Assembly: GCA_964484185.1 (NCBI GenBank)
Contig: CAZAEQ010000056.1
Span: 1 to 21,788, forward strand
Direction: 5' to 3'
DNA: 21,788 nucleotides
From: F1-120-MAGs238 sp964484185
GTDB lineage: Bacteria > Planctomycetota > Phycisphaerae > Phycisphaerales > UBA1924
Part shown: piece by piece, positions 1 through 6,656 of the stretch
Layout of the letters: each line of letters starts with the position of its first letter
Numbering within the stretch: the stretch's first letter is position 1
Made by a program: the position numbers and the translations under genes
The notes under the pieces: generated by a model
Told to the model about the DNA's origin: nothing
The model's input: only the letters and a program-made list of their open reading frames with translations
Database searches by the model: none

Positions 1-842
1 CCACTTTGGTTATAGAGTCGCACTGACGAACGCAGTTCGTGAGGTTTGGCCTCGCCTCCAAAGCTGTAGGTGTGGACGATATTGGCGTCGTGGCGGTTGT
101 ATGAATCACTCAACCCGCCTGATTGTGTTTCGCTGATCGAATCAAAGGTGTACCCAATATCAACTTTCTGCGAGGGTGTCAGTGTAATGCCGCTCTGCAG
201 AGTCAGCGTGTCCTGCTTCACATGGGTGTCAATGCGCCCAAAGTCACCGTCTAGTTGATCGTCCCTGTGAAGGTACTGTGCGGAAGCGTTGATTCCCTCG
301 TATTGGAAGCGAGCTCCAACTCCATGCTCGGTGGTCGTCTGATTAATGGAGCCAGCAAAGGCTCTGTCGAGAACACTCTGTTGACGACGCATGAACACGT
401 TCGTCGGAAGCATGCTGGTTCCAAGCACCAGAGCATTGATGTCGTAGAGATTGACAAAGTCCTTTTCGTGCCCGAAAAACTGGTCGGTCTCGCTATGCGT
501 ATAGATATCTTCGCGACCAAGTTGCAGTGCGGCGGTAATGTCCAGAAGATTGCGGTGGCCGACTGCGATCTCGGTGGAGATGTCAAAGAGCTCGCGATAC
601 CGTGTTTCGCGGTTGCTCTGCTTTGGCTGTCCATTGGTACGTCGAGAATCTCGTTGAGTTTGCCAGCGAAATTCTACCGCAGATTCCAGCTTCAACACTT
701 CTACTGTTTTCCACGATTCTCGCGGCGTTCCCACCACCACCGGCCCATCGTCAGCATTACTCACCGCTCCCTGCTGGCCTGACGCTATTCCGGTCAGGCA
801 GACGATTGTGAAGATCAGAGTTTGAACGTGAAGTTGACGCAC
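1..842 (-). CDS. Putative outer-membrane beta-barrel protein, 3' end cut off by the window
   Basis: An open frame runs from a GTG at 842 to the left edge without a stop, giving about 280 residues. The N-terminus is a typical signal peptide: one Arg, a hydrophobic stretch (LIFTIVCLTGIASG), then a likely cleavage site before QQ. After about residue 65 the sequence alternates polar and hydrophobic residues with aromatic ends (for example GARFQYEGINASAQYLHRD and KVDIGYTFDSISET), as in transmembrane beta-strands. The start lies 6 nt after the stop of the pentaheme cytochrome gene, so the two are very probably co-transcribed with the NHL gene upstream. No strong ribosome binding site precedes the GTG. 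I do not recognise the family. A porin-like partner for the neighbouring multiheme cytochromes is the natural guess, but it rests on context and strand-like pattern only. Confidence 0.6.
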   Translation of the reverse strand, partial: MRQLHVQTLIFTIVCLTGIASGQQGAVSNADDGPVVVGTPRESWKTVEVLKLESAVEFRWQTQRDSRRTNGQPKQSNRETRYRELFDISTEIAVGHRNLLDITAALQLGREDIYTHSETDQFFGHEKDFVNLYDINALVLGTSMLPTNVFMRRQQSVLDRAFAGSINQTTTEHGVGARFQYEGINASAQYLHRDDQLDGDFGRIDTHVKQDTLTLQSGITLTPSQKVDIGYTFDSISETQSGGLSDSYNRHDANIVHTYSFGGEAKPHELRSSVRLYNQS

Positions 843-848
843 AGAATT

Positions 849-1562
849 CTACTTGCCGCTCCCGGGTTGGATGGTCGACGAAGGGCTTACCGGCGGAATC
901 TGCTGCGTCGGCGCCAACGGGCTTCCTGCAGGCGCGACTTCTTTGGTCGGAGAATCCATGCTGGGCGGCGGCGGCGCCTGTGCAGTCGCGCCGGGCTTGA
1001 GCATTTTCGCATCAGTTCCTCCGTGCCCGAAGTGACATTCAAGGCAGCCCACTTTCTCATCGACGTGCGCCGGAACTTCTTTCCCGTTCATCATGGTTGC
1101 GGAATGGCACTGCATGCACAACTTACGGTCTGGATTTCGCAATAGAAATTTTCGCGAGGACTCATGCGGCGCGTGACACCACAGGCACGCGCCGCCTGCG
1201 ACTGCACCATGTGTCCAGGCGTGCTGGTCCGCGACGCCCTTGTGGCATGTGAGACACGCACTTGGGTCGTTGCGAGAAGGACGATACTGAGTCTTATGGC
1301 ACGCCTCGCACTTCTCCTCCTTAAATGGCAGGTGGACAACGACGGCGGTCGCCAGAGTTGAGTCTCCGGGTTTGGGCGGACCGCCTGCGGTCGCATCAGG
1401 GTTGGGGACACCGTCGAAGAGAAAACTCAGCGTTGCATAGTTGTTCTTCGTGACTGTACAGCTGCCCCACACACAGAGCACAATGACAAGCGTCAAGAGC
1501 GTTGCGATGCTCTTCCAGAGCACGGGAATACCGCTGGGTTTGTGTTGTGGATTGGGCGTCAT
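849..1562 (-). CDS. Membrane-anchored pentaheme c-type cytochrome (doubled-CXXCH type)
   Basis: The 237-residue protein has five CXXCH heme-binding motifs: CEACH (about 85-89), CLTCH (103-107), CLWCH (126-130), CMQCH (149-153) and CLECH (173-177). Several extra His residues could serve as distal ligands. A hydrophobic segment at about 17-35 should act as an uncleaved N-terminal anchor or signal. A Cys follows it (WGSC), but the lipobox is poor, so I do not call a lipoprotein. The C-terminal 55 residues are Pro/Ala-rich and lack hemes. The motif NYATLSFLFDGVPNP after the membrane segment resembles a segment I associate with such cytochromes beside NHL proteins in planctomycetes (recollection). 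A GGAGGG about 9 nt upstream supports the ATG. The gene starts 24 nt after the NHL gene and ends 6 nt before the barrel gene. Confidence 0.88.
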   Translation of the reverse strand: MTPNPQHKPSGIPVLWKSIATLLTLVIVLCVWGSCTVTKNNYATLSFLFDGVPNPDATAGGPPKPGDSTLATAVVVHLPFKEEKCEACHKTQYRPSRNDPSACLTCHKGVADQHAWTHGAVAGGACLWCHAPHESSRKFLLRNPDRKLCMQCHSATMMNGKEVPAHVDEKVGCLECHFGHGGTDAKMLKPGATAQAPPPPSMDSPTKEVAPAGSPLAPTQQIPPVSPSSTIQPGSGK

Positions 1563-1586
1563 TCGATAGAGTCCCTCCAGGACAAC

Positions 1587-2900
1587 TCATTTCTTGGGGG
1601 GCTGAGGCGGGTTGGCTGGGGCGCCATCCGCGGGCGGTGTCTGGTCAATTTCAGGCATTTTGCCATCAGGGCCCGGTTCTACACCACCAATATTTTGAAA
1701 TTTAAGTTCATCCGCCGTGGGCGCACCAACGCCGCTTGAAATCGTCGCGGCAGATGCCGCCAGATCGGCGATTGAGTAATTGGATCTGCGATCGCCGAGC
1801 GCGTATACGGAAATTTTGCTGTCACCGAACTGATTGGCAACCACGATGAGCCGCTTGGGAGCAAAGCCAGGATGAACGCGATCGCTGAAATATTCAAGTC
1901 CGGAGTCAGTCACGGCGACGCCAACGGGCAGGTTCATCGCACCAGGAAATTCACCCGAAGCCCCGAAATGCATGAGGAGCTTGAAATCGCGATCAAACAT
2001 CTGTACATTCTGGAATCCGCTATCTACAACATACAGGATTCCGTCACTGTCTACCGCCAGGTGCTTGGGGCGAGCGAAGCCACCCGCATGATCGCCTTGT
2101 TCGCCGACGCTCGAAATGTAGTTTCCTTCACTCGTGAACTTCTGAACCTTACAGCGCATCATGTCGGCAACATACACATTGCCTGACTTATCAGTTGAGA
2201 CGCCGATGGGGAGACGGAATTGACCATCTTCGTCACCAACAGTCCCAATTGCACCCACCTCGCGGCCGCTGCTTCGCTCGAGGATCAGCACCTGCTGGCG
2301 ACCCATATCTGCAACATACAGGCGATCGCCACTGACAGCCATTGATGCGGGTCTGAGTTTGGGGATGGCAATCGATCGCACAAAGCGCTCGTTCTGGTCG
2401 TATACAAGCACGGCGCTATGAACTCCATCAGCGACGTAGACGATCCCGTCATCTGCGACCGCTACAGCAACCGGACGCTCAAGTCGAGTTGTGCCAGAAA
2501 CTCCTACCAGACGCGTCTGTTTCTTGGACAGGTCCAAGACAACGAGGGCCTTGGCCCGAATGTCGCACACATATATCTTGCCATCACGTATCGCTACGCC
2601 ATAGGGCTTGTTAACGAACGCCGCACGGACTGCTTCGGCACCAAAAACGATCTTCTCCAGGCCCGAAGAACTGGTAGGAGCAACATCCTCGCTCGAGCTG
2701 AATGAGCCCAGGAACTGAATCCTCGGTTCATCCGGCGCCAGCGGCCAGAATGCGTATTTGGTATTAGTTGCTGCGCGGGGCGCGCCAGACGGGCCGGAAG
2801 AGCAACCGGGAAACAGAAGTAGTCCCGAAGCGATAAGTCCGGCGAGGAGGATTGAACGAGCTGTATGCGCGACAGAGGTACGGACCGTGGAGTGTGCCAT
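1587..2900 (-). CDS. NHL-repeat beta-propeller lipoprotein
   Basis: From the ATG at 2900 the product is 437 residues. It has a lipoprotein signal with lipobox LFPGC and acceptor Cys at residue 33, so it is likely lipid-anchored in the envelope. The body contains repeated NHL-like units with the pattern P-x-G-[IV]-[AS]-[VT]-D-x-x-G-x-[IV]-Y-V-A-D, for example RLPIGVSTDKSGNVYVAD and RPKHLAVDSDGILYVVD, consistent with a propeller of about six blades. The last 30 residues are Pro-rich and disordered. NHL propellers usually mediate binding rather than catalysis. An in-frame TTG at 2909 is an alternative start. Neither has a strong ribosome binding site; I prefer the ATG because it gives a normal lipoprotein N-terminus. 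It is the first gene of the NHL, pentaheme, barrel series. Confidence 0.9.
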   Translation of the reverse strand: MAHSTVRTSVAHTARSILLAGLIASGLLLFPGCSSGPSGAPRAATNTKYAFWPLAPDEPRIQFLGSFSSSEDVAPTSSSGLEKIVFGAEAVRAAFVNKPYGVAIRDGKIYVCDIRAKALVVLDLSKKQTRLVGVSGTTRLERPVAVAVADDGIVYVADGVHSAVLVYDQNERFVRSIAIPKLRPASMAVSGDRLYVADMGRQQVLILERSSGREVGAIGTVGDEDGQFRLPIGVSTDKSGNVYVADMMRCKVQKFTSEGNYISSVGEQGDHAGGFARPKHLAVDSDGILYVVDSGFQNVQMFDRDFKLLMHFGASGEFPGAMNLPVGVAVTDSGLEYFSDRVHPGFAPKRLIVVANQFGDSKISVYALGDRRSNYSIADLAASAATISSGVGAPTADELKFQNIGGVEPGPDGKMPEIDQTPPADGAPANPPQPPKK

Positions 2901-2988
2901 GCCTGACAAGAATGCAAACTCGGTGCCAAGTTTTTCGGTTGTTCAACGGATTGTTCAATCCGGAAGGATGGAGCGGTACTCAGCTGTG

Positions 2989-3028
2989 AAAAAAAACGTT
3001 CCGGACACCTGAATAGGTGCCCGGAACG
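2989..3028 (-). terminator. Rho-independent terminator after the tetraheme cytochrome gene
   Basis: Read on the minus strand, a stem of CGTTCCGG plus CACCT pairs with AGGTG plus CCGGAACG around a 4-nt loop (ATTC), with one C/A or G/A mismatch between the two blocks. Eight consecutive T follow directly. It lies 45 nt past the stop of the tetraheme gene and about 90 nt before the NHL start, so it separates these two minus-strand units. Confidence 0.9.
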
Positions 3029-3072
3029 CGCGTGTAAACAGGCTGGACTTAGCCGAGCTCCAAACTATGCAA

Positions 3073-3693
3073 TTACTTGATGTGGCAAGTAAGGCACAGA
3101 TGGCTCGATGCATTGCTGAAGTTCAGCATGTGATCATAATTTCCAGCATTGTGCACATTGTGGCACGTGCGGCAGCCCACCACGTACTGTTCGGTACCTG
3201 CAGAATCAGTCCAGGATTTCAGACGCAGGCTGCCCCAAGTGCTCACCACCTGGTGGCTGGTGTTCTGCGGATTAAACCGGGTGCTGGTGGTTGTCGGATA
3301 AATCGCTTCTGCGCCGATTGGGTGGTCGTTGCTCAGATCGGTTCCCATGTTGGCGCCGCCTGGAATGTAGTTGGTGCCTGACATGCCGCCGAAGCTATCG
3401 AGGGCCACCGTTCCATCGTGGCAGGAGAGGCACAGGCGGCTTTCACGATCGAGATCTGCTGAGGTACCAGTCGCACCGCCAAACAACGTGTAAGTTGCAG
3501 TGGAGAGCGTGTGGTTCCAGAGCCGACCAGCGGCAATGTTGGCAAAGTGGGGGGTATGGCAAGGCCGGCAAATCTCGCCGCCGGACCAGCTGTACGAGCT
3601 GAAGTCGTGGGCTGAGTTGGTGATTTGGGCCTGTGCAAAGCTGCTGAGACCTGCGAGTGCCAGCGTTCCGATGAGGAGGTTTGAGAGTTTCAT
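3073..3693 (-). CDS. Periplasmic tetraheme c-type cytochrome (doubled-CXXCH type)
   Basis: The 206-residue protein begins with a clear cleavable signal peptide (MKLSNLLIGTLALAGLSSFAQA, cleavage before QI). It carries four CXXCH motifs: CRPCH (42-46), CLSCH (87-91), CRTCH (about 173-177) and CLTCH near the C-terminus. The pairs fit the doubled-CXXCH arrangement. Motifs such as CLSCHDGTVA, DHPIG and the final C-x-x-C-H pair recur in the hexaheme protein encoded divergently at 3979, so the two are probably paralogues. An AAAGGAAG box 5 nt upstream of the ATG supports the start. The gene is transcribed alone and ends at a strong terminator. Expected role: a periplasmic electron carrier or heme-rich structural electron conduit. 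Its redox partners cannot be read from sequence. Confidence 0.88.
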   Translation of the reverse strand: MKLSNLLIGTLALAGLSSFAQAQITNSAHDFSSYSWSGGEICRPCHTPHFANIAAGRLWNHTLSTATYTLFGGATGTSADLDRESRLCLSCHDGTVALDSFGGMSGTNYIPGGANMGTDLSNDHPIGAEAIYPTTTSTRFNPQNTSHQVVSTWGSLRLKSWTDSAGTEQYVVGCRTCHNVHNAGNYDHMLNFSNASSHLCLTCHIK

Positions 3694-3978
3694 TTCTACT
3701 TCCTTTACAAATCTGCGTGGCCGGGGGTCAAAGGTCCGCCCAAATGTCCGCTGGCCGCTTAACTTCGTTACACCTAGATAGATGCAACCTCCGTGCCAAG
3801 CACAATCGCAGTCAAAAGCGACGTTTTTGCTCGAAAAAAGCGGTTGTTAAGCTGTGCCGTTCTCGCCGGTGGGAAGGTCTGTGCCGTCTGTGCCCCGATT
3901 TTTGAGAGCTGAATTCCCACTCAAACAAAGCCAGACCAGTGGTGCGTCGATTTCTGGACTTGGCAAAGGAGCACAAAT

Positions 3979-4779
3979 ATGAAATCAGTCACCGATAACA
4001 GTCGTCGCTCACGCTGTTTCTGGTTGGTAGTCTTTGCCATAACATCTGGCGGGTTGGTTTTGACTGTCGCACAGGGTTCAAGTCTCCCCGAGAACCGGAT
4101 CCAAAAGCTTGAAAGTCGTGGAGTCACTTCTGACCGAGCAAACCAGGCGAGTGCTTCAAAGTGCATCCAATGTCATCAGTTCGAGCAAGTCCTAACGCAT
4201 CCCGTAAACGTCTACGCGTCTACCTTGACAAACGCTTCCTTGCCGCTGCAAGGCGGGCTTATTACCTGTTTGACGTGCCATGATGCAGCTGCAAGTCATG
4301 TCTCGAAGGAAGAGAAAGTTGGAATACGCGCCGGTGATTCGGTCACGCTTTGTTTGCAATGTCATACATCCGCTGCGGCCACACGGAGCTCACATCCGTT
4401 GTCATTTGGCCAAGCACATATGAAAGCCGACAACTCCAAACTGGCGAATCTGCCAGAGGCCGGGCTGGATCTTGAAAGTCAAAACTGCCTGGGCTGTCAT
4501 GACGGAGCGGTGGCGGGCGGGGCAGTTTCTCACTCGGTGCAATCGATGGATTCACAAGGCTCTGCAGAGCATCCGATTGGCGTGCCGCTGGTTGCGACGA
4601 ATCGGACAAAAGATGGTGACTTTCGAATGGCGAACCCTAGAACGCTCGATCGCCGTATTCGCCTCTCCGGGGGTAATCTCGCCTGTACTTCCTGTCACAG
4701 TCTCTATTCAACTGAACCGGCGAAACTGGTAATGAGCAATCAGGGCAGCAAGCTCTGTCTGAGTTGTCACACGCAATGA
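3979..4779 (+). CDS. Periplasmic hexaheme c-type cytochrome
   Basis: The 266-residue protein has an N-terminal basic region followed by a hydrophobic segment at about 14-33 (CFWLVVFAITSGGLVLTVAQG), a signal peptide or anchor. Six CXXCH motifs follow: CIQCH (62-66), CLTCH (97-101), CLQCH (125-129), CLGCH (170-174), CTSCH (236-240) and CLSCH (260-264). The block with CLGCHDGAVA, EHPIG and the last two hemes matches the layout of the tetraheme protein at 3073-3693, suggesting duplication plus an extra N-terminal two-heme unit. An AAAGGAG box 8 nt before the ATG supports the start. The CcmC-like gene follows on the same strand after 258 nt, so joint transcription is possible but not shown. Confidence 0.88.
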   Translation: MKSVTDNSRRSRCFWLVVFAITSGGLVLTVAQGSSLPENRIQKLESRGVTSDRANQASASKCIQCHQFEQVLTHPVNVYASTLTNASLPLQGGLITCLTCHDAAASHVSKEEKVGIRAGDSVTLCLQCHTSAAATRSSHPLSFGQAHMKADNSKLANLPEAGLDLESQNCLGCHDGAVAGGAVSHSVQSMDSQGSAEHPIGVPLVATNRTKDGDFRMANPRTLDRRIRLSGGNLACTSCHSLYSTEPAKLVMSNQGSKLCLSCHTQ

Positions 4780-5037
4780 TGGACGATTTCTCATTCGTGG
4801 GAATTGCTGTCGATAATTCCTCTCGGATTCGGTAGTTAACAAAGGCAATGTCTTCGAGTCGGCCCAAGTGCTATCACTCCAGCAAGGGAAAACGCACCAA
4901 GGTGCCTGGTGGCATCCGACTTGCATAAAAAATCTAATGAGCTGTGCAGCGCGGGCTGCCGGTATTCATTTTTGGAGTCCTTCACTGTAGTTTCACGCTG
5001 CTTGGATCAGGCTGAAAAAGGTGTCACAGGGTGTATC

Positions 5038-5730
5038 ATGGTCCGTTGGCAACAATGGAGTGGGTATGCGTACGCCGGGCTCACGCTCTTGCTGCTCGCT
5101 GTAGGGTCGGTGATGGTGATCAACGCGCCGATCGACCCGGCGATGGGCCCGATCCAGAAGTTGCTCTATCTGCACCTGCCTGTCGCAGCCAATACTTTTG
5201 TCGCGGCACTCGTAGTTTGCATTGCAAGCGTTGGTTTTGTGGGTAGTCGGCGGCAATTCTGGGATGACCTGGCCCATGCGTCTGCTGCGGTCACAGTTGC
5301 GAACGGAACAGTGTTGTTACTCACCGGCGCATGCTGGGCAAAAGTTGCCTGGGGAGTCTGGTGGACATGGAGCCCGCGGCTTTCATTCAGCCTGATTTTA
5401 TGGCTGCTCTATGCAGTGTACCTGGTGCTTCGATTCCGAATCCAGTCCCCCCAGCGCCGCGCCATTGTCACCGCGATCTATGGGATCGTTGCGTTTCTTG
5501 ATGTGCCGCTGCTCTATCTCTCATTGAAGTTGCTTCCCGATGTTCACCCGACCGATTCGGGATTGACTCCGCCGATGTATCCGGCACTTTGGGTGTGGTT
5601 CGCCGCGATCACCCTTTTGTCAAGCGGAACGATCGTCGCGAGGTTCCGCCTTGCGAGGGCGATGCCGACGGAGAGCGGCGAAGATGCTCAAACCATGAGC
5701 CGGTTCACTATGTCAGGAGTGTCAAAATGA
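5038..5730 (+). CDS. ccmC: CcmC-like heme-handling protein of cytochrome c maturation
   Basis: From ATG 5038 the product is 230 residues, normal for CcmC, with about six hydrophobic membrane segments. It has the tryptophan-rich heme-handling segment WGVWWTWSPRL (residues 105-115) between membrane segments, and candidate axial heme ligands His46 (YLHLP) and His170 (LPDVHP). In the family this protein binds heme at the outer face of the inner membrane and passes it to CcmE for attachment to apocytochromes. This fits the three multiheme proteins next door. The usual WWxWD motif has Ser (112) in place of Asp. A GTG at 4909 would add 43 residues, but it adds no family-like sequence and I reject it. 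The stop overlaps the next start (ATGA). CcmA, B, E and F are not in the window. Confidence 0.85.
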   Translation: MVRWQQWSGYAYAGLTLLLLAVGSVMVINAPIDPAMGPIQKLLYLHLPVAANTFVAALVVCIASVGFVGSRRQFWDDLAHASAAVTVANGTVLLLTGACWAKVAWGVWWTWSPRLSFSLILWLLYAVYLVLRFRIQSPQRRAIVTAIYGIVAFLDVPLLYLSLKLLPDVHPTDSGLTPPMYPALWVWFAAITLLSSGTIVARFRLARAMPTESGEDAQTMSRFTMSGVSK

Positions 5731-5921
5731 GTGATACTCAGGCAACGGTGCTCTCTTATGTCATCAGTTTGGCGCTGATGTTCGCGTACGTTGTTCGGAT
5801 TGAAATACGGCGGCGCCGAGTAGCGAAAGTGGCAGCCATTGGCCGAGCACAATCGCCAGCGAACAAGAAAGCCGAAATGGTCAGCGAACTAAAGCTGACT
5901 TCCAAGATCAAGGCTTCTTAA
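5727..5921 (+). CDS. ccmD: CcmD-like small membrane protein
   Basis: The 64-residue protein starts at an ATG overlapping the ccmC stop by 4 nt, so translation is probably coupled. It has one hydrophobic segment at about residues 8-24 (VLSYVISLALMFAYVV) followed at once by a basic cluster (RIEIRRRR), which predicts a cytoplasmic C-terminal tail. This architecture and its place right after ccmC fit CcmD, which in the family helps release holo-CcmE from the CcmABC complex. CcmD sequences are poorly conserved, so the call depends on size, topology and position. Its last 14 nt overlap the end of the convergent lipoprotein gene. Confidence 0.7.
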   Translation: MSDTQATVLSYVISLALMFAYVVRIEIRRRRVAKVAAIGRAQSPANKKAEMVSELKLTSKIKAS

Positions 5922-6540
5922 GGCTTTGAACCAGTGCATCAAAGTTTTTGGACGCGGCGGTTACAGATGCCGCTGGACCGGTCATTTTGATGAAGAGGAG
6001 GCCTTCAGGGGCTTCAATAATCGCGCCACACAGAGTCCAATTTTCTTTGGCCGCGCCATCACCCATGCCCGCGAAACTCCCCGTCATTTCGACCACGCTG
6101 GCTTTTACTCCGTTGATCGTGTGAGACTTTGAAGTGCCTTTGACGGGCTGGCCCTTGTCATCACGCACCTGACCCGACCAGCGGGCAATATTCTCATCAA
6201 CTGTGCCGCCTGCAGTGGAAAATACAACCAGACACGATTTGGAAGCGTCGCCGCCAGCATCTGGAACCACCGCCTCGGCAAGGCGCATCTGATTGGCCGG
6301 AGGATTGCGCTTCCAGCTTGATGGGAGTGTGAGCGAGACTCCCAAAAGCGAAACGGTTGCTCCATCAGAAGTCGCGGCAGTCGCGGCAGTCGCGGGAGGA
6401 GTAGTTGCCGGTTGGGGTGCCGTAGGCGGTGTTGGTGCCATGACTGGCGACTTCAGTGGCGGCTGGGTTTTTTTGTCGTCGCACCCGGAAACTATGAGTG
6501 ACGCGGCGAACAGAATGGTTCCGATAGAGCGGGTTGTCAT
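5908..6540 (-). CDS. Small lipoprotein of unknown function
   Basis: The 210-residue protein has a lipoprotein signal with lipobox IVSGC (Cys20), then a Pro/Ala/Thr-rich linker (about 25-58), then a compact domain from about residue 60. The domain starts VSLLGVSLTLPSSWKR and continues with alternating strands (SCLVVFSTAGGTVDENIARWSGQ). This recalls the N-terminal fold of PsbP/Mog1-like or DUF1795-like proteins, but I cannot confirm that. A 9-bp unit (gtcgcggca) is repeated nearly three times at 6371-6396 within the linker and encodes the ATAATA stretch. Its 3' end overlaps the convergent ccmD-like gene by 14 nt. A GAAGAG box lies upstream of the ATG. No function is claimed. Confidence 0.75.
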   Translation of the reverse strand: MTTRSIGTILFAASLIVSGCDDKKTQPPLKSPVMAPTPPTAPQPATTPPATAATAATSDGATVSLLGVSLTLPSSWKRNPPANQMRLAEAVVPDAGGDASKSCLVVFSTAGGTVDENIARWSGQVRDDKGQPVKGTSKSHTINGVKASVVEMTGSFAGMGDGAAKENWTLCGAIIEAPEGLLFIKMTGPAASVTAASKNFDALVQSLKKP

Positions 6541-6619
6541 GGGCGATTGTACTCTTCGATGTCTCGGTGTGCGAATTGAATAAGGTGTATCGATCGTGCC
6601 TGAACTCCCCGTAGAATGG

Positions 6620-6632
6620 GTTTAAGTTAAAC
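6620..6632. promoter_or_regulatory. Candidate operator palindrome upstream of the hybrid kinase gene
   Basis: GTTTAA-G-TTAAAC is a perfect 13-nt palindrome with 6-bp arms. It starts 3 nt after a TAGAAT (6612-6617) that resembles a -10 box, so it would cover the transcription start. No convincing -35 box is placed 16-18 nt upstream, so both promoter and operator are tentative. Confidence 0.3.
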
Positions 6633-6656
6633 GCCGCTTTTTCAAGGACGAACACT

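Noticed and set aside
255..782. Plus-strand open frame of 175 codons
   Set aside because: It is antisense to the signal-peptide-bearing barrel gene; its translation shows no domain or signal and no ribosome binding site.
4909..5037. 43-residue N-terminal extension of the CcmC-like protein from a GTG
   Set aside because: The extra residues are polar and Cys-containing, unlike any CcmC N-terminus, and the 230-residue form from 5038 has family length.
6371..6396. Nearly three copies of a 9-bp unit, considered as a regulatory or CRISPR-like repeat
   Set aside because: It lies in frame within the Ala/Thr linker of a lipoprotein, has no spacers, and is a simple coding microrepeat.
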